Below are positions 26,107 through 37,381 of a stretch of DNA of 64,000 bases, piece by piece (within the stretch, counting starts at the first letter, position 1; each line of letters opens with the position of its first letter). Position numbers and translations under genes: made by a program. A model generated the notes under the pieces. The model was not told the origin of the DNA, did not search any database, and worked only from the letters and a program-made list of their open reading frames with translations. The stretch is from Dermatophagoides farinae (lineage: Eukaryota > Arthropoda > Arachnida > Sarcoptiformes > Pyroglyphidae), in contig NC_134680.1 in the NCBI RefSeq assembly GCF_024713945.1, positions 129,001 to 193,000 of the forward strand, written 5' to 3'.

Positions 26107-27743
26107 GTTTTTTCGATAAAAATTATTTAAAATTCAAATTTTTCAATTTAAATTTTGAAATAAAACACCTGAGCTTCAGAAAAAATGACAGCACTTTTTG
26201 AGAGCCATTAATATAGTACGTATTTGTAATGATAATTTGAATTTTCTGCCAATTCATTAATGATATCAGTAATTATTTGATTGTCAATGATTTTAACATC
26301 ATCAATGATTGAATGAATGGGGCGTTTCAAGCGTATTCAATTTGTAACAAAACAATTCCATTTTTTCCCCATCATATGGTTTTGTAAAATTTTAATCATC
26401 ATCTTTCGATCATATGACTATTATCATTAGACTGAATGAATTTGTCATCATCATTATCATCATTTGATAGTATAGTTTAGCACATCCAAAAAAAACCTTT
26501 CAAATTGACAAATTGAATTATTTTTTTCAAAAATAACAATATGGTTATCATCATCTACCACAACAATAAACGCATTAATGAATGATGAATGAATGAATTT
26601 ATAATCAACAAAAATAAAGTAAAAAAAAATTGTGACATCATCATCATCATTGATGGTGGGAGTTGATTCAAATCAAAAAAAAAAAAAATCAAATGACGCG
26701 CGTTTAAAAGAAGCAAAAAAAAATCAAAAAACTCGAATTTTCTATCCACACATGCTCTGTTGTATGATAATATAGTGAAAGTTTGATTACAGGTGGCACC
26801 ACTGCTGTTTCATTTATCTTTGTGTTTCTTCTTTCCAAAGTGGTGTCTTTGTGTGTGTGTGAGACGCATTCATTTTCTTTCAATTCATCATCAGCATCAT
26901 AATCATTCGATGATCGACAACAACAACAACAACAACGACGAAGGCAAATTTTTTTTTTTTTTTTTTACACTGCTCTCTTGGTAAGTTCGATAATTATTTT
27001 CATCATTTTCATTTCCAATCATCATTTGTTCACGTTGACAAAATACATACACACGTAAAGACATTTAATTTCTGTTTTGCATATCGATTATTTCGAATGG
27101 ATTGATTATATTAAAAATCGACAAAAGCCGATCATATACAATCAATACAAGTTTCATTCATTCGAATTGTGGATTCGATTTTTTTCTTTTTTTTTGGGTA
27201 AAATAACGTAAGTTTATTTGCTCTGAATGAATGTCATGACCTGATACTGCTTGGGTTTTTTTTCGTTGTTGCTGGTTTCACCTTTGATCCATAAAGTGTA
27301 TATACACTCGACTACACATTGTTTATAATGAAAAAACTATTTCAAATTATTGTCATTGATGATTCATTTTTTGCCACTTGATTTCCATTCAAATCTTTCC
27401 ATTGATTGATTGATTCATCCATCGATTATAATCTGATTCGATCTAATCTAATCTTTGTTTGATGATGATGTTTTTATGACTAAGCATTTTGAACCCAATA
27501 ATTTTATTTTCTCTTTTTCAGATTTCATTTCATTTTCGAGTTTTTTGATCAACGAACGAACCAATCCAATATTAGCAATTTCAAATCATCGATCAGAGAA
27601 ATATTGTTCGTGAACGTAGAACGAAGAAAAAAATTTTCCACAAACATTTCTCTCTCGCTTTTGCTCTTATCAAGTGAACATTGATATCTCTTTTTCTGGT
27701 TACCTCATAATCGATTTCTTTCAATCATATAATAGTGAGCAAA
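26107..27743. other. Divergent region between MED4 and the LAMP-like gene
   Basis: No coding frame is convincing. It holds promoters for both directions. A possible 5' untranslated intron of the LAMP-like gene runs from a donor at 26981 (TCTTG then GTAAGT) to an acceptor at 27521 (CTCTTTTTCAG), 541 bp. A T18-type run precedes the donor. Confidence 0.45.
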
Positions 27744-28728
27744 ATGAAAACTTTATTCATCCTTTATATTGTTTTCACGGTCATAGGTAAGTTTAATAAC
27801 TTTGAATTTTTTTCATTTTTTTAAAAAATCTTTGGTCTTTATGTATAGTATCTTTGTGTCAATGTCAATTATCGGATATTGATTTGACACATAATAATGG
27901 CCATCCGGATAATAAAACAACTACAACAACAACAACAACGACTACTACGAAAAAACCGACTACTACTACCACGACCACAACAACGGAGCCACCTAAAACA
28001 ACAACGCAGAAACCGGAACCACCCGTTATTGCTCCGCCATTGATTGAAGGAAATATTACTAATGGCAAAAATGATATCTGTTTACGTTATCATTTCTCCT
28101 TATTAATGCGTCTTGGTTATATGGATAAAAATAATAAGACACAAGTAGAAGATATTTGGTTACCGAAAAGTGCTCTTGTCGATTCAGATCATTGTGGCCG
28201 TGATAAATCGGAATCATTTTGGTTTGTATTCGATAATAATTCTACATTGAATTTGACATTTGAACAAAATGAAGCTTCCGTTTATCTTGCTTCCATCTAT
28301 GCAAGTGTACAATTACCAAAAAGTAATGAAACGGTTAGTGTCAACATTACACAACCGAATCCAAACTTTAACGTGGATAAATCCCATTCATATGTTTGTG
28401 CCAATAATGTTACAATCAAATGGGATAATAATGATCATCATACTACATCGGAATTTCTTTTTTCAAATCTTACCATGCAAGCATTCATGAAACCATCACA
28501 AAAAGGTTCATTCAGTGAAGGTAAGTTGATTTGATTTTTGATTGATTGTTTGTTTTTTTCTAAATTAATTTCAATTTTAAACCCATAGAACACAATTGCC
28601 AGAATGAAATCAATGATGTTGTACCGATTGCTGTTGGTGCTGCACTTACTGTATTGGTTATTATTGTGATGATTGCCTATTTTATTGGACGTCGTGTTAG
28701 CCGACGTTTATCTTACCAATCGGTTTAA
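27744..28728 (+). CDS. LAMP-family lysosomal membrane glycoprotein, macrosialin-like layout
   Basis: This is a type I membrane protein of lysosomes and late endosomes. Three exons (27744-27786, 27849-28520, 28589-28728) give about 284 residues. Exon 1 encodes a signal peptide (MKTLFILYIVFTVI). A Thr-rich, mucin-like segment (about 35-70) follows, made of Thr runs and PPKTTTQKP. One luminal LAMP domain then has four cysteines (ICLRYH, DHCGR, YVCANN, HNCQN), matching two disulphide loops, and at least eight N-glycosylation sequons. The membrane segment is PIAVGAALTVLVIIVMIAYF, with the family's PIAVG start, followed by a short basic tail ending LSYQSV. YQSV is a YxxPhi lysosomal sorting signal. 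Vertebrate LAMP1/2 have two luminal domains; one domain behind a mucin stretch is the CD68/LAMP3 layout. Confidence 0.9.
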
Positions 28729-29519
28729 TGTGTGTAGCAGTGATCCATAATAATGAATGGATAAATGGGAAAAACGTTTTTGTTCTCTAAGGATGATTTC
28801 TTCATCCTTTACCATTTTGTCCAAACATCAACCAACATTATTCTCTTTCATCATCTTATCGATCTTTAGTTATTTTTATCTTTTTCCATATTATTATCGA
28901 TTACCTTAAAACATACACCCATATACCTGCTTTAATTTTATCACATAATCATTGTCGTATAAATCAACGTAAAAATTCAGACACACTACATGCTTGGCCT
29001 CGATTTTTTCTATATTCATACATGCTACACATCTATTACATGATTCGAAATTCTTTTTTAATCATAATAATCTATTTCAATTAGTCTAATAATTTTTTAA
29101 TAATGTGAAAAGTAAACAGACAAAAAAACAAACAAAAAACATTGAAAAAAATAAAAAAAAACTGTGATAAAAATGATTTACAAGGGGTCTCACTGAATTT
29201 ATGATTCTCAATTTGACAGTTTTCATTCATTCAATTTCAATTTATAAAAGTGCTACCATCTTTTAACAGATTTTTTGACAATTTCATATTTTTTTTTGGT
29301 GAACATTGTGATGTTTGTTTTTGAAATAAATGAATAATAATGATCATCATCGGATTGTCAACCTCTTTTCTACTTATAGATAGATTTAAACGAAACGTAA
29401 AGAAATTGAATAAGTGTGTTTGTTTGTGTTTGTGTGTGGGTGTGTGTCATATTTACAGCGAAATAAATGAGAAAAAACAATGGAATGTTCAGAAATCATG
29501 GGAGAGAAAATAAAGAAAT
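28729..29519. other. Convergent 3' region between LAMP-like gene and serpin
   Basis: No gene is seen. It holds the 3' untranslated regions of both flanking genes, A-rich runs near 29124-29160, and an AATAAA at 29325-29330 on the plus strand. Confidence 0.5.
29325..29330 (+). terminator. Candidate poly(A) signal of the LAMP-like gene
   Basis: Canonical AATAAA about 600 bp after the stop. Other signals within the 3' region cannot be excluded. Confidence 0.35.
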
Positions 29520-31037
29520 TCAAGATGATGATGATGGCCGTCGAACTGTACCAAGGAATAGAATCATATTAGTGGATACATCTCGTATCATATATAAAAA
29601 TGGACGATTTGCAATAAATTCCGTAGGAAATGCTGGCCTTCCACTACGAGCAAATATCATTGCGGTTGCAGCTGCAGCTTCGGTTCCTTCTTCATTGACG
29701 GCGATAAATGATTTATGTACAACCGAATCTAATGCAATCTTATTCAATGAAGATGTTTGATTTGATTTACCGGCAAATATCATGGCCAAATTCGCATAAC
29801 GTGGATCGAATAATTTTTTTATGCCCAAAGAAAATAATGCACCAGCCAATTCGAATTCTTGTTCAGCATGGAATCGTGGTATCATCAACATAACTTCATC
29901 ATCATACATTTGATCGAATAATTCTTGAAGTTTTGGTAATGATAAATCCCTAATCAGCGTGTCCAATGATCGTGATTGATCCGGTAACATTATCAACATT
30001 GAATAATCAGGATTTGAATATGGAATTTCAACAGCGGTAACACCTAACGATTCGGATAGACCAAACATAATGCTAGCTGAATCCATTGTCATCATATCGA
30101 CTTCTAAATGCTCGTCGTGGTTAACATAAAATAATTGTCGTTTTGTACGTGATGAATCAAATTGTTGTGCCCAGAATGATTTGAAATAAATGGCATTAAC
30201 CATCATTATTCTGGTCATTGGTGTTATTGTACCCGGTGCGATTAGATCGTTTATTTTTCCTAAAAATGAAAATAATTTTGATATTTTTTTCAGACGAAAA
30301 AATTCCATAGACTTACCTTTAGTTTGATCAGAAACCCAGGAATTTATTTCCTGTACACATTGATCTGGTTGTGATGAGAATGGTTTGATTTCAATTTCAT
30401 CATGAAAAATTCGTTCAAAACAATCATTCAATGGAATTCGGTCGTCGATATAAAGTTTGTTTGCACTTGATACTAATGTTGATCCTACGCCACTACCGTT
30501 GGTTTTATTTTTATTATTGGCAATCATTTTTAAATCTTTCCACCATTTAATACCACGATATGCTAATGCAACCTGTGATTTGGACAATTGATTCAATTTC
30601 AAACGGCTACTCAGTTCTTGTTCTGTTTCTCCTTCGGATCCAAGATATGCAATAATCATTGTCGACCAAATTGATGCCGGTGAAAAGATCAGACCTTTTG
30701 ATGTTTGTTTTGGTTCAAATAGATTCAATGTTTTGAATAAACGAATAGCAAAAAATTTTGCACCATCCAACATTATACGGCTAACATCATCAATATTTGC
30801 CATCATCATAAGATCCGTTGTTGTCGTTTTTGTTTGGTTTGTTTGTTGGCCACGAATCAAACAACGGGCAATTTCTTCACCACCAAACATTTTGGTTAGA
30901 TTCATACCACCAGAATCATCCATCATAGGTGATGACAACACCACACTATTCGGATGACAGGAAACGATGATGATCCAATTTAATGAGCCAAACGTTGAAA
31001 TTAACAATAGTAAAACGGGATAAATTTTCACAGCCAT
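29520..31037 (-). CDS. Secreted serpin, inhibitory type
   Basis: This is a serine protease inhibitor of the serpin fold. Two exons are inferred: 30317-31037 and 29520-30259, with a 57-bp intron (30260-30316) that contains no stop and keeps frame. Spliced, the protein reads WVSDQTKG/KINDLIAPG, as in the family. The start is taken at MAVKIYPVLLLLISTFG, a typical signal peptide; total about 486 residues. Family marks are FSPASIWSTMIIAYLGSEGE, VNAIYFKSFWAQQF, VEIPYSNPDYSMLIMLPD, VVHKSFIAVNEEGTEAAAAT and NRPFLYMIRD. The hinge (EEGTEAAAATAM) has small residues at P14-P9, so it should be inhibitory. The scissile region is MIFARSGRPAF; Arg-Ser is the probable P1-P1' pair if the loop is one residue shorter than in antithrombin, which suggests a trypsin-like target. 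An extra N-terminal stretch of about 75 residues precedes helix A. Confidence 0.92.
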   Translation of the reverse strand: MAVKIYPVLLLLISTFGSLNWIIIVSCHPNSVVLSSPMMDDSGGMNLTKMFGGEEIARCLIRGQQTNQTKTTTTDLMMMANIDDVSRIMLDGAKFFAIRLFKTLNLFEPKQTSKGLIFSPASIWSTMIIAYLGSEGETEQELSSRLKLNQLSKSQVALAYRGIKWWKDLKMIANNKNKTNGSGVGSTLVSSANKLYIDDRIPLNDCFERIFHDEIEIKPFSSQPDQCVQEINSWVSDQTKGKSMEFFRLKKISKLFSFLGKINDLIAPGTITPMTRIMMVNAIYFKSFWAQQFDSSRTKRQLFYVNHDEHLEVDMMTMDSASIMFGLSESLGVTAVEIPYSNPDYSMLIMLPDQSRSLDTLIRDLSLPKLQELFDQMYDDEVMLMIPRFHAEQEFELAGALFSLGIKKLFDPRYANLAMIFAGKSNQTSSLNKIALDSVVHKSFIAVNEEGTEAAAATAMIFARSGRPAFPTEFIANRPFLYMIRDVSTNMILFLGTVRRPSSSS

Positions 31038-31418
31038 TTTCAATAATGATGGTCTATGATTTTTAATGAAAACACAAAAAAATGTTTGTTGAAAACAAAA
31101 TGACAAAAAAATTACTGTGAATGAATCAGCAGAAAAAAAATTGAAAAATAAAAAATGACGTCAAATTAATGTCAACAATTTCATGGTCAATCAATCAATC
31201 AATTTTGGAGTTTGTATATAGAAATAAAAGTTAAAATGTCATCATTGTGAAATACATTTCAATTTGCACACAATTCTAATTAACTGTTGATTCAGCCAAG
31301 GCTATTGCACAGTACTTTATGAATGATTCTTTCTTTTATTGTCACATGAGTATTCTATTGGAATTCTTTCAACAACAACAACAACAAAAGAATTTCAATA
31401 AAAGAAATATAAAACAAA
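31038..31418. promoter_or_regulatory. Divergent promoter region between serpin and vezatin
   Basis: Only 381 bp separate the two head-to-head start codons, so both promoters must lie here or in adjacent untranslated regions. A TATATA-like sequence lies near 31215-31221 and is suitably placed for the serpin, but this is weak. Confidence 0.5.
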
Positions 31419-33395
31419 ATGTGCCTTAATCATCGTACGGGAATGCGATTGTTTCAGTATTTTCGAAACAATGAAAAATTGAAAAAATTATTTATCAATG
31501 AAGATTTGTCATTACTTCATAGTGCTTTCAAACATCAAATAGAATTGGATCGAATTCGCTTCGATAATGATCATCATGATTCATTATTGTTAGAAACATT
31601 TTCGAAAAAATTGCTTGATAATTGCAAGTAAGTTTTCTTATTTTTCTTTATAAACTAAATATTTATCGATTCATTATCATGAAGGAAAATATACTCATTA
31701 TCTGCTGTGATCGCGTTTGCTGCATTAATTATAGCCGGCCCATTAACCTGGACTAGTTCCTTGATCATTTTGTTTGCCATTTCAATTTCAATCACAATTC
31801 TATGGCTAAAAAGGTAATATTCGATGATTATAATGAAAACAACACTTACAGTTTATAACCAATATATGATCAACAATGAAATAGAAATCAAACTTGTCAA
31901 TGTGATGAATCAATAATCAAATTAGCCAAACAAATTGATGATGAACGTCAATTATTGACAAAATTAAAAGAATTGATTGAAGATAATGATTTTGAAGTAT
32001 TCAATGTTATTACAGCCATATCGAAATTGGCAACAAGTTTCCGGGATATTGGCATCCGTTGTGCCAAGGATTTTCGTCAACAAACATTAGCATTGAAAGA
32101 ATTATTACCATTGAAAGCTGATATTGATGACAATCTTATTTCATCCATGCCAGATGACCTATATGATTCATATAATAATTGTGATGTGGATAATGTTCGA
32201 ATAATCAAATCATTACGACAATTGATACGTCTACAGATATCGGAATTTTTCAAACGACTGCTTTTAATTTATGTCCAAAATTATTATGACGTTCCATCGA
32301 ATTTTCCGGAAAAACTTTCCAATCAGATTATAATCGATACTCTGAACAATATTCTAGGAAAAATGTTGGAAAATTCCAAATGTCGACAACAGGAATTGAT
32401 GACAATCTTATCATTTTATAAATCATTTTATTTATCATCAAGCTATGATAATGATAATCAAGATAAATTGAAAAATGAAAACAGAATGCTATGGCAAAAT
32501 TGTCGTAATGTTCGTAAGGCCTTGTATCGATCAATGGCAATGTAAGTTAAAAAGCAATTTTTTTTATTGATTTAATTTTAAAATTTAAAAAAAAAATTTT
32601 AGAATCGATGATTGTGAAACAATACTAGATCAATCAAACACCACAGCAATATTGGATCAGAAAATCAAGGAAAATTTAGATTGCAAATTTGAAACAATGA
32701 TTGAAACAACAACAATGGCCAATGAAATGATTCAGGCTATACGACGATCACTACTACAACACAATCATCGTAAAGCAAATATAACTGATAAATTGGAACT
32801 ATCTACCATCAATGATGAAATGATCGGTTCGAATGATAATAAACCCGGTACTAGTGGTAGTTTAATCAATGAATGTGAACCACCAAAAGATGAAGTATTC
32901 GAAGCATTTATTGAAGATTCTAGATCTAGAAATACTATTTGGGAAAACGATTATGATTACGACGACGATCAAACAGATGTGCAAATGAAAGATGCTGAAA
33001 ATAATATGTTCTTTGAATTACGAACAGCACTTAAAGATAAACATATTGAACATCGTATGCGTGAAGCACGTGCACAAGGAATTGAATTGGATCGTGAACA
33101 AATTGAGAATGAATATCGTCAATCATTGATGGATAATCAAACGATACCAAAACAATTAATGATCAATGATGATAATGATCATCAAATGACAACAGCCTCA
33201 GCAATCAATTCTCAATTTCTCGAACAACATGAACAGCAATCAACAACACCATTAATGGGATTGAATTTTCAATTTGATTTCAATTTAGCAATGCGTGATT
33301 CGAATCAATTAAAATGGCGTCTAAATCTAAATGATGGTGAAGAAACATTTGGCGATTCTGATCATCATAATGATCATGATGATAATGATGACTAG
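31419..33395 (+). CDS. VEZT: Vezatin homologue
   Basis: Vezatin is a two-pass membrane protein of adherens junctions that binds myosin VIIA. Four exons (31419-31627, 31685-31813, 31885-32541, 32603-33395) with consistent phases give about 595 residues against roughly 780 in human. A cytosolic N-terminal part of about 70 residues (shorter than in vertebrates) is followed by two adjacent hydrophobic segments (SAVIAFAALIIAGPLTW and SSLIILFAISISITILWL). Then come a helical region with LIRLQISEFFKRLLLIYV, matching the vertebrate SEFFRRLALLL segment, and NVRKALYRSMAMIIDDCETI. The later part has PPKDEVFEAFIEDSRSR and FFELRTALKDKHIEHRMREA, matching the vertebrate EAYVDD and ELKSVLGFKASEAE regions. 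The protein ends in a His/Asp-rich tail. Recognition rests on order of these short matches, not on a search. Confidence 0.78.
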
Positions 33396-34443
33396 TCTTT
33401 CTTTCTCTCTCTCTTTATGGATATTCTCAACAAAACTTACCTCACACTTTGATGTTATTTTCTTTTTTTTTGTTTCGTTTTTTTGTCAAAGAATTTACGT
33501 GAATTAAACTTATGAAAAACACATACAATGAATTTTTTGTTTTCTTCAAAATTGTTGACAATTATGAATTGCAATAACAAGTGTAAAAGAAAGAAATTTC
33601 CCGTTTGTTGATCAATTCAGTAGTATTTTCCCATTTGATAGTGGTTATTAACAGTGTACACAGGAACGATAATGCTTGATGGTTGAAATTGTTTTTCTCT
33701 TTTTTCCTTTTTCTGTTATTTTTGTTTAGAGATATCATTTACAATGATGATCATCATCAAATCCATTGATTTGCTGTGTGTGTGGGGGGGGAATGAGAAA
33801 AGACAACAAAACTCGAAGAAGAAATATACGAACGAAAAACAGAAAAAACCCAATGAAACCTGATTTACTTGTCTTGTCTTAGGGAATCTATGTCTCTTTC
33901 TAAATTTTCTTGAAAAGATTTGTGGTGGGAGGAGGTTTTCTGGTTGTGTTTCCCGAGTGATAATCTTTCTCTCGGGTTTTTGTTGTTGTTGTTGTTGTTA
34001 TCGAGGACTAAATTTTGACTCAGTCACGTCGATAGATAATCTTTAGGAATGATATATGTGAAAAGAGAGAGAAAAAAAATTAGGTGAAAACCAATAGCGA
34101 GAGAAAATAAAATATTTCAGCCCTGAAATGAAAAAAATGATAAGATCGATGATCAAATGATGATGGACACTATCATAATAATCACCACAATAGGAATGAC
34201 CTTATTTTTCACAAAGAAAATAGCAAAATTTTCAGATACAATAAAATGATTCCAAGTTTTTTTTTACTTTTGATCCAAAAATAGCTATGGATTGAATGAG
34301 ACTTGTTTTTGTTTAGTGTTTTGATATGTTTTATTTCAATTTGAAAATAGAAACAACATCAAATTCCAGGTGACAAGGTTGGAATTGAGTTACCTTTTTG
34401 ATTTTCATTATTAAAGAAACGACGATAAGAATGCAACAAATGG
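33396..34443. other. Convergent 3' region between vezatin and the SMYD gene
   Basis: No gene is seen. It holds a CT-rich tract directly after the vezatin stop, a G8 run near 33784-33791, a (TTG)n run near 33982-34000, and a minus-strand AATAAA at 34330-34335. Confidence 0.5.
34330..34335 (-). terminator. Poly(A) signal for the SMYD-like gene
   Basis: AATAAA on the minus strand, about 110 bp beyond the stop at 34444. Confidence 0.5.
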
Positions 34444-35608
34444 TTATTGAATATCGTTGATTATTGACACAAATATTTTATAAAGTTCATCATCATAAAG
34501 ATTTGTACGTTCGATTGCTTGTTTCACTTGTTGGATTTCTTTCGAAATTTCCGCATCAATCTGACCATTATTATCTGGTATTAATTGTAAATGTAATTTT
34601 AACATACGTATCATTTGTACGGTTAGATCTGGGTGGCAATCACCATAAATTTTTTCAAACATGGGCATTGTTTTAATACCCATTTCATAGGCTTCGATCC
34701 AGTTATTCGTATCGATAGCATCATCCATCTTGGTGATCAGATGGCCAAGTCTCTCATAATCGATCGAATCATTCGATTCACATTGATTACATTTACAGGT
34801 GAAATAATATTGTTTAACTAATTTTTTCTGACGAATATTTGTCGATTGTTTCATGTCCACATAATTGATAGTGATCGGCTGGCCAGATTTGATTGTTTTT
34901 ATAGCACGTATTACAACACGATGACCATTGAATACAGGTGCAGCATTCGGTATGCAGGAATGATCCATTTGGGATTCAGCCAAATAAAGGCCTGATCCAA
35001 TTTCATTCAATTCACAATTTGTTATCGTAAATGAATTGATACATAGCCGGCAGAAACATTCGAATAATTTATTACGGTTGAGTTGGATTTGATTCAACGA
35101 TTTAAATCTTGCAAATAATGATTGAAAAACATTGGTTCGAATAGCGTCCATTTCGATTTGTGGACGATGTGTCATTAGATCCGTGAAACATCGACTGGAA
35201 TCTGGATTATCATCATGAAATTTTCTTCGTTCACATAACGAATCAGGATTGTTTTCGATATACAAATATAGCCGCAATAAAAAACGATCCAAATCTTTTT
35301 GGATGATAGGGAAATTTTCTCTAAAAATTCGACATTCCAATTTATGTTTTTTCCAATCTTTTCGTTGACATGTTTTGCTACAATAATACATTTGTTTACA
35401 TTCATTACATTTTTTCAGTTCGAAACTAGAGAAAAGAATGAAAATTGTTTGGATTGAATCCAGAATACATTCACAACAAAGAAAAAACATACCATTTTGA
35501 AAAACAATAATCACAATATTGATTCTTTTGATCTAGATTCAAAACATGTACGAATGGCGTATCCACGTTGATTATATCACCAATTTTATAATCACGATTA
35601 CTTGTCAT
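34444..35608 (-). CDS. SMYD-family MYND/SET protein (SMYD3-like), divergent catalytic motifs
   Basis: SMYD proteins are lysine methyltransferases with a MYND zinc finger set inside a SET domain. Two exons (35493-35608, 34444-35425) join at a TG/T codon across a 67-bp intron, giving about 365 residues (human SMYD3 has 428). The MYND finger is complete: CDYC, CNEC, CSKTC and HKLEC. The second SET half shows IGSGLYLAESQMDHSCIPNA, VVIRAIKTIKSGQPITINYV and the post-SET cysteines FTCKCNQC. A TPR-like tail contains WIEAYEMGIKTM and YGDCHPDLTVQMI. Two departures are visible. The start MTSNRDYKIGDIINVDTP lacks the GxG segment that opens the SET domain, and the usual NHSC is DHSC. Both residues touch AdoMet in the family. 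A missed upstream exon could supply the first; I found none in the 400 bp upstream. Confidence 0.82.
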
Positions 35609-37381
35609 TTTCGTTATCAGATGAAAAAAAATTACATTCAAACAATAAAGGGAAAAAATTGAAATTTTGTCTAAAAAGAAATTAAACAGTAAAAGAAACA
35701 ATCAAAATTCATAATCGATAGTTTCGTTCATCGTTCATTATTTTTTAAATTTACATCATTTAAATCTTTTACATCATTCGAAAAATTGATTTGAATTTGT
35801 CAAAAGAAATTTAAATTTTCTTTTCTGTTTATTCATCGTATTCATTTGTTTTTCAATAATAATAACTCAAATTTATAATGATCATATTAAAATATAATTA
35901 AATGTGGTATGTCAATTTATATTTGTGGCAATAGTTGAATGTTGTGTTTTATACTTTATTTTTAAATTAAATAAACATCACCGTTTATATATTTTTTGTG
36001 TGTGTGTGTGTAAATGTGTTTATATTATAAATAAATTGTGTGAAATGTTTTGCATAAAAAAATATTACAATGATGAATTATATCGAGGGAAAGTGAAATT
36101 GAATGGAAACAACAAAAGCAGCACTTGGTTGAATAGAAAAGTAGGTTCTTCCAGGTTTTCAGAATTATGAGAGAAATATTCTTTCTCTCACCGAATTTGA
36201 TTACATGATCATTTTTCATTCAAACGGGTGATTGGATAGTAGTTATATGTTGAAGATTCATTATTTGAAAGGCAAATGCAAATGTGTTACACAAAATGGG
36301 GATAGGCGATTTTATACAACAAAAAAAAATTATTGGAACAGGGAAAAAGTAAAGAAAAAAAAATTTACACAACAAAAATAAAAACAGACAGACAAACAAA
36401 CACAGAACTACAAAATTAACTTTATGATTTTTGATTATGTGTGTGGATGATGATGAGACAGAAAAAATCAGCTGAATCATCATCAGTATTGATTCGAAAA
36501 AAAGTCTTGATGCAAATGTAGATGATGAAGTTGAAAAAAATATGCTCTGCGTGTGTGTGTGTGTATGCTCATCATTTGTATGAAAGGGAAAGTGTGTGTT
36601 TGTGGCGAAAAAGAGAAATTAAACAAGAAAAAATATAACAAATTAATCATTAAAATAAAGAAAAAGAAAATGGTCAGTATAATTAACAGAGCGATACGCC
36701 CATATATGAATTCGAAGAAGATGTGTGTGGAAAGAAAATGACACAACCACACACACAATCATCACAAATTGTCAAAAAAAAAGTTTTCAAAACACCAAAC
36801 AATTGTCGAAGGCAAATTTTTGCAAATTTGCCAGTTACACGCGCTTGTCATGTGTGTGTGTTTGCTTGTTGATGTGGATCTCTAATCTCTAATAAAAAAT
36901 GTAACAAAGGTAGGCATTTGATATACAACAACAACATCATTTGAAAGGTCTTTAAGGTAGGTAGGTAGATTAGGTAAGCTAGGCAAGTAAAAGGCACTTT
37001 GGTCAATCAGGCATCTATTGCTTCTTTGTGTGTGTGTGTGTATTTGTTTGGATAAATCTGGATCATTGTGGACAAGGGACAGAAAAAATGGACTTGTATC
37101 ATATCATTGGAACAGAAAGAGAATTTGTTGTTGTTGTAGAAAAATAATTCAATTGTCTGCGTGTGTGAGTGATAATGAATATGAAAAAGGGAAAAAAGAG
37201 AAAAAAGAATGAATTAATAATAATAAAAAATACAAAGAGATCACTTTTGTGTGTTTGAAAAATGGTAAAAAAATAGCGATTTTTTGTGTATGTAGATGTG
37301 GTTGATTATTTTTCAATTTTTTTTTGAGCACAACTGATTCGATATTCATTTTCCTGAATTTTGTTTCATTCGATCAAATTT
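35609..37381. other. Intergenic stretch between ELK and the SMYD gene
   Basis: No gene is supported. It holds (GT)n tracts near 35997-36012, 36551-36564, 36849-36862 and 37025-37042, and a GTAG-type repeat near 36956-36969. Its right end should be the ELK 3' untranslated region. Confidence 0.5.

Noticed and set aside
27865-28068. A 67-residue minus-strand frame, Val-rich
   Set aside because: It is the complement of the Thr-rich hinge of the LAMP-like gene; the Val runs mirror ACN codons.
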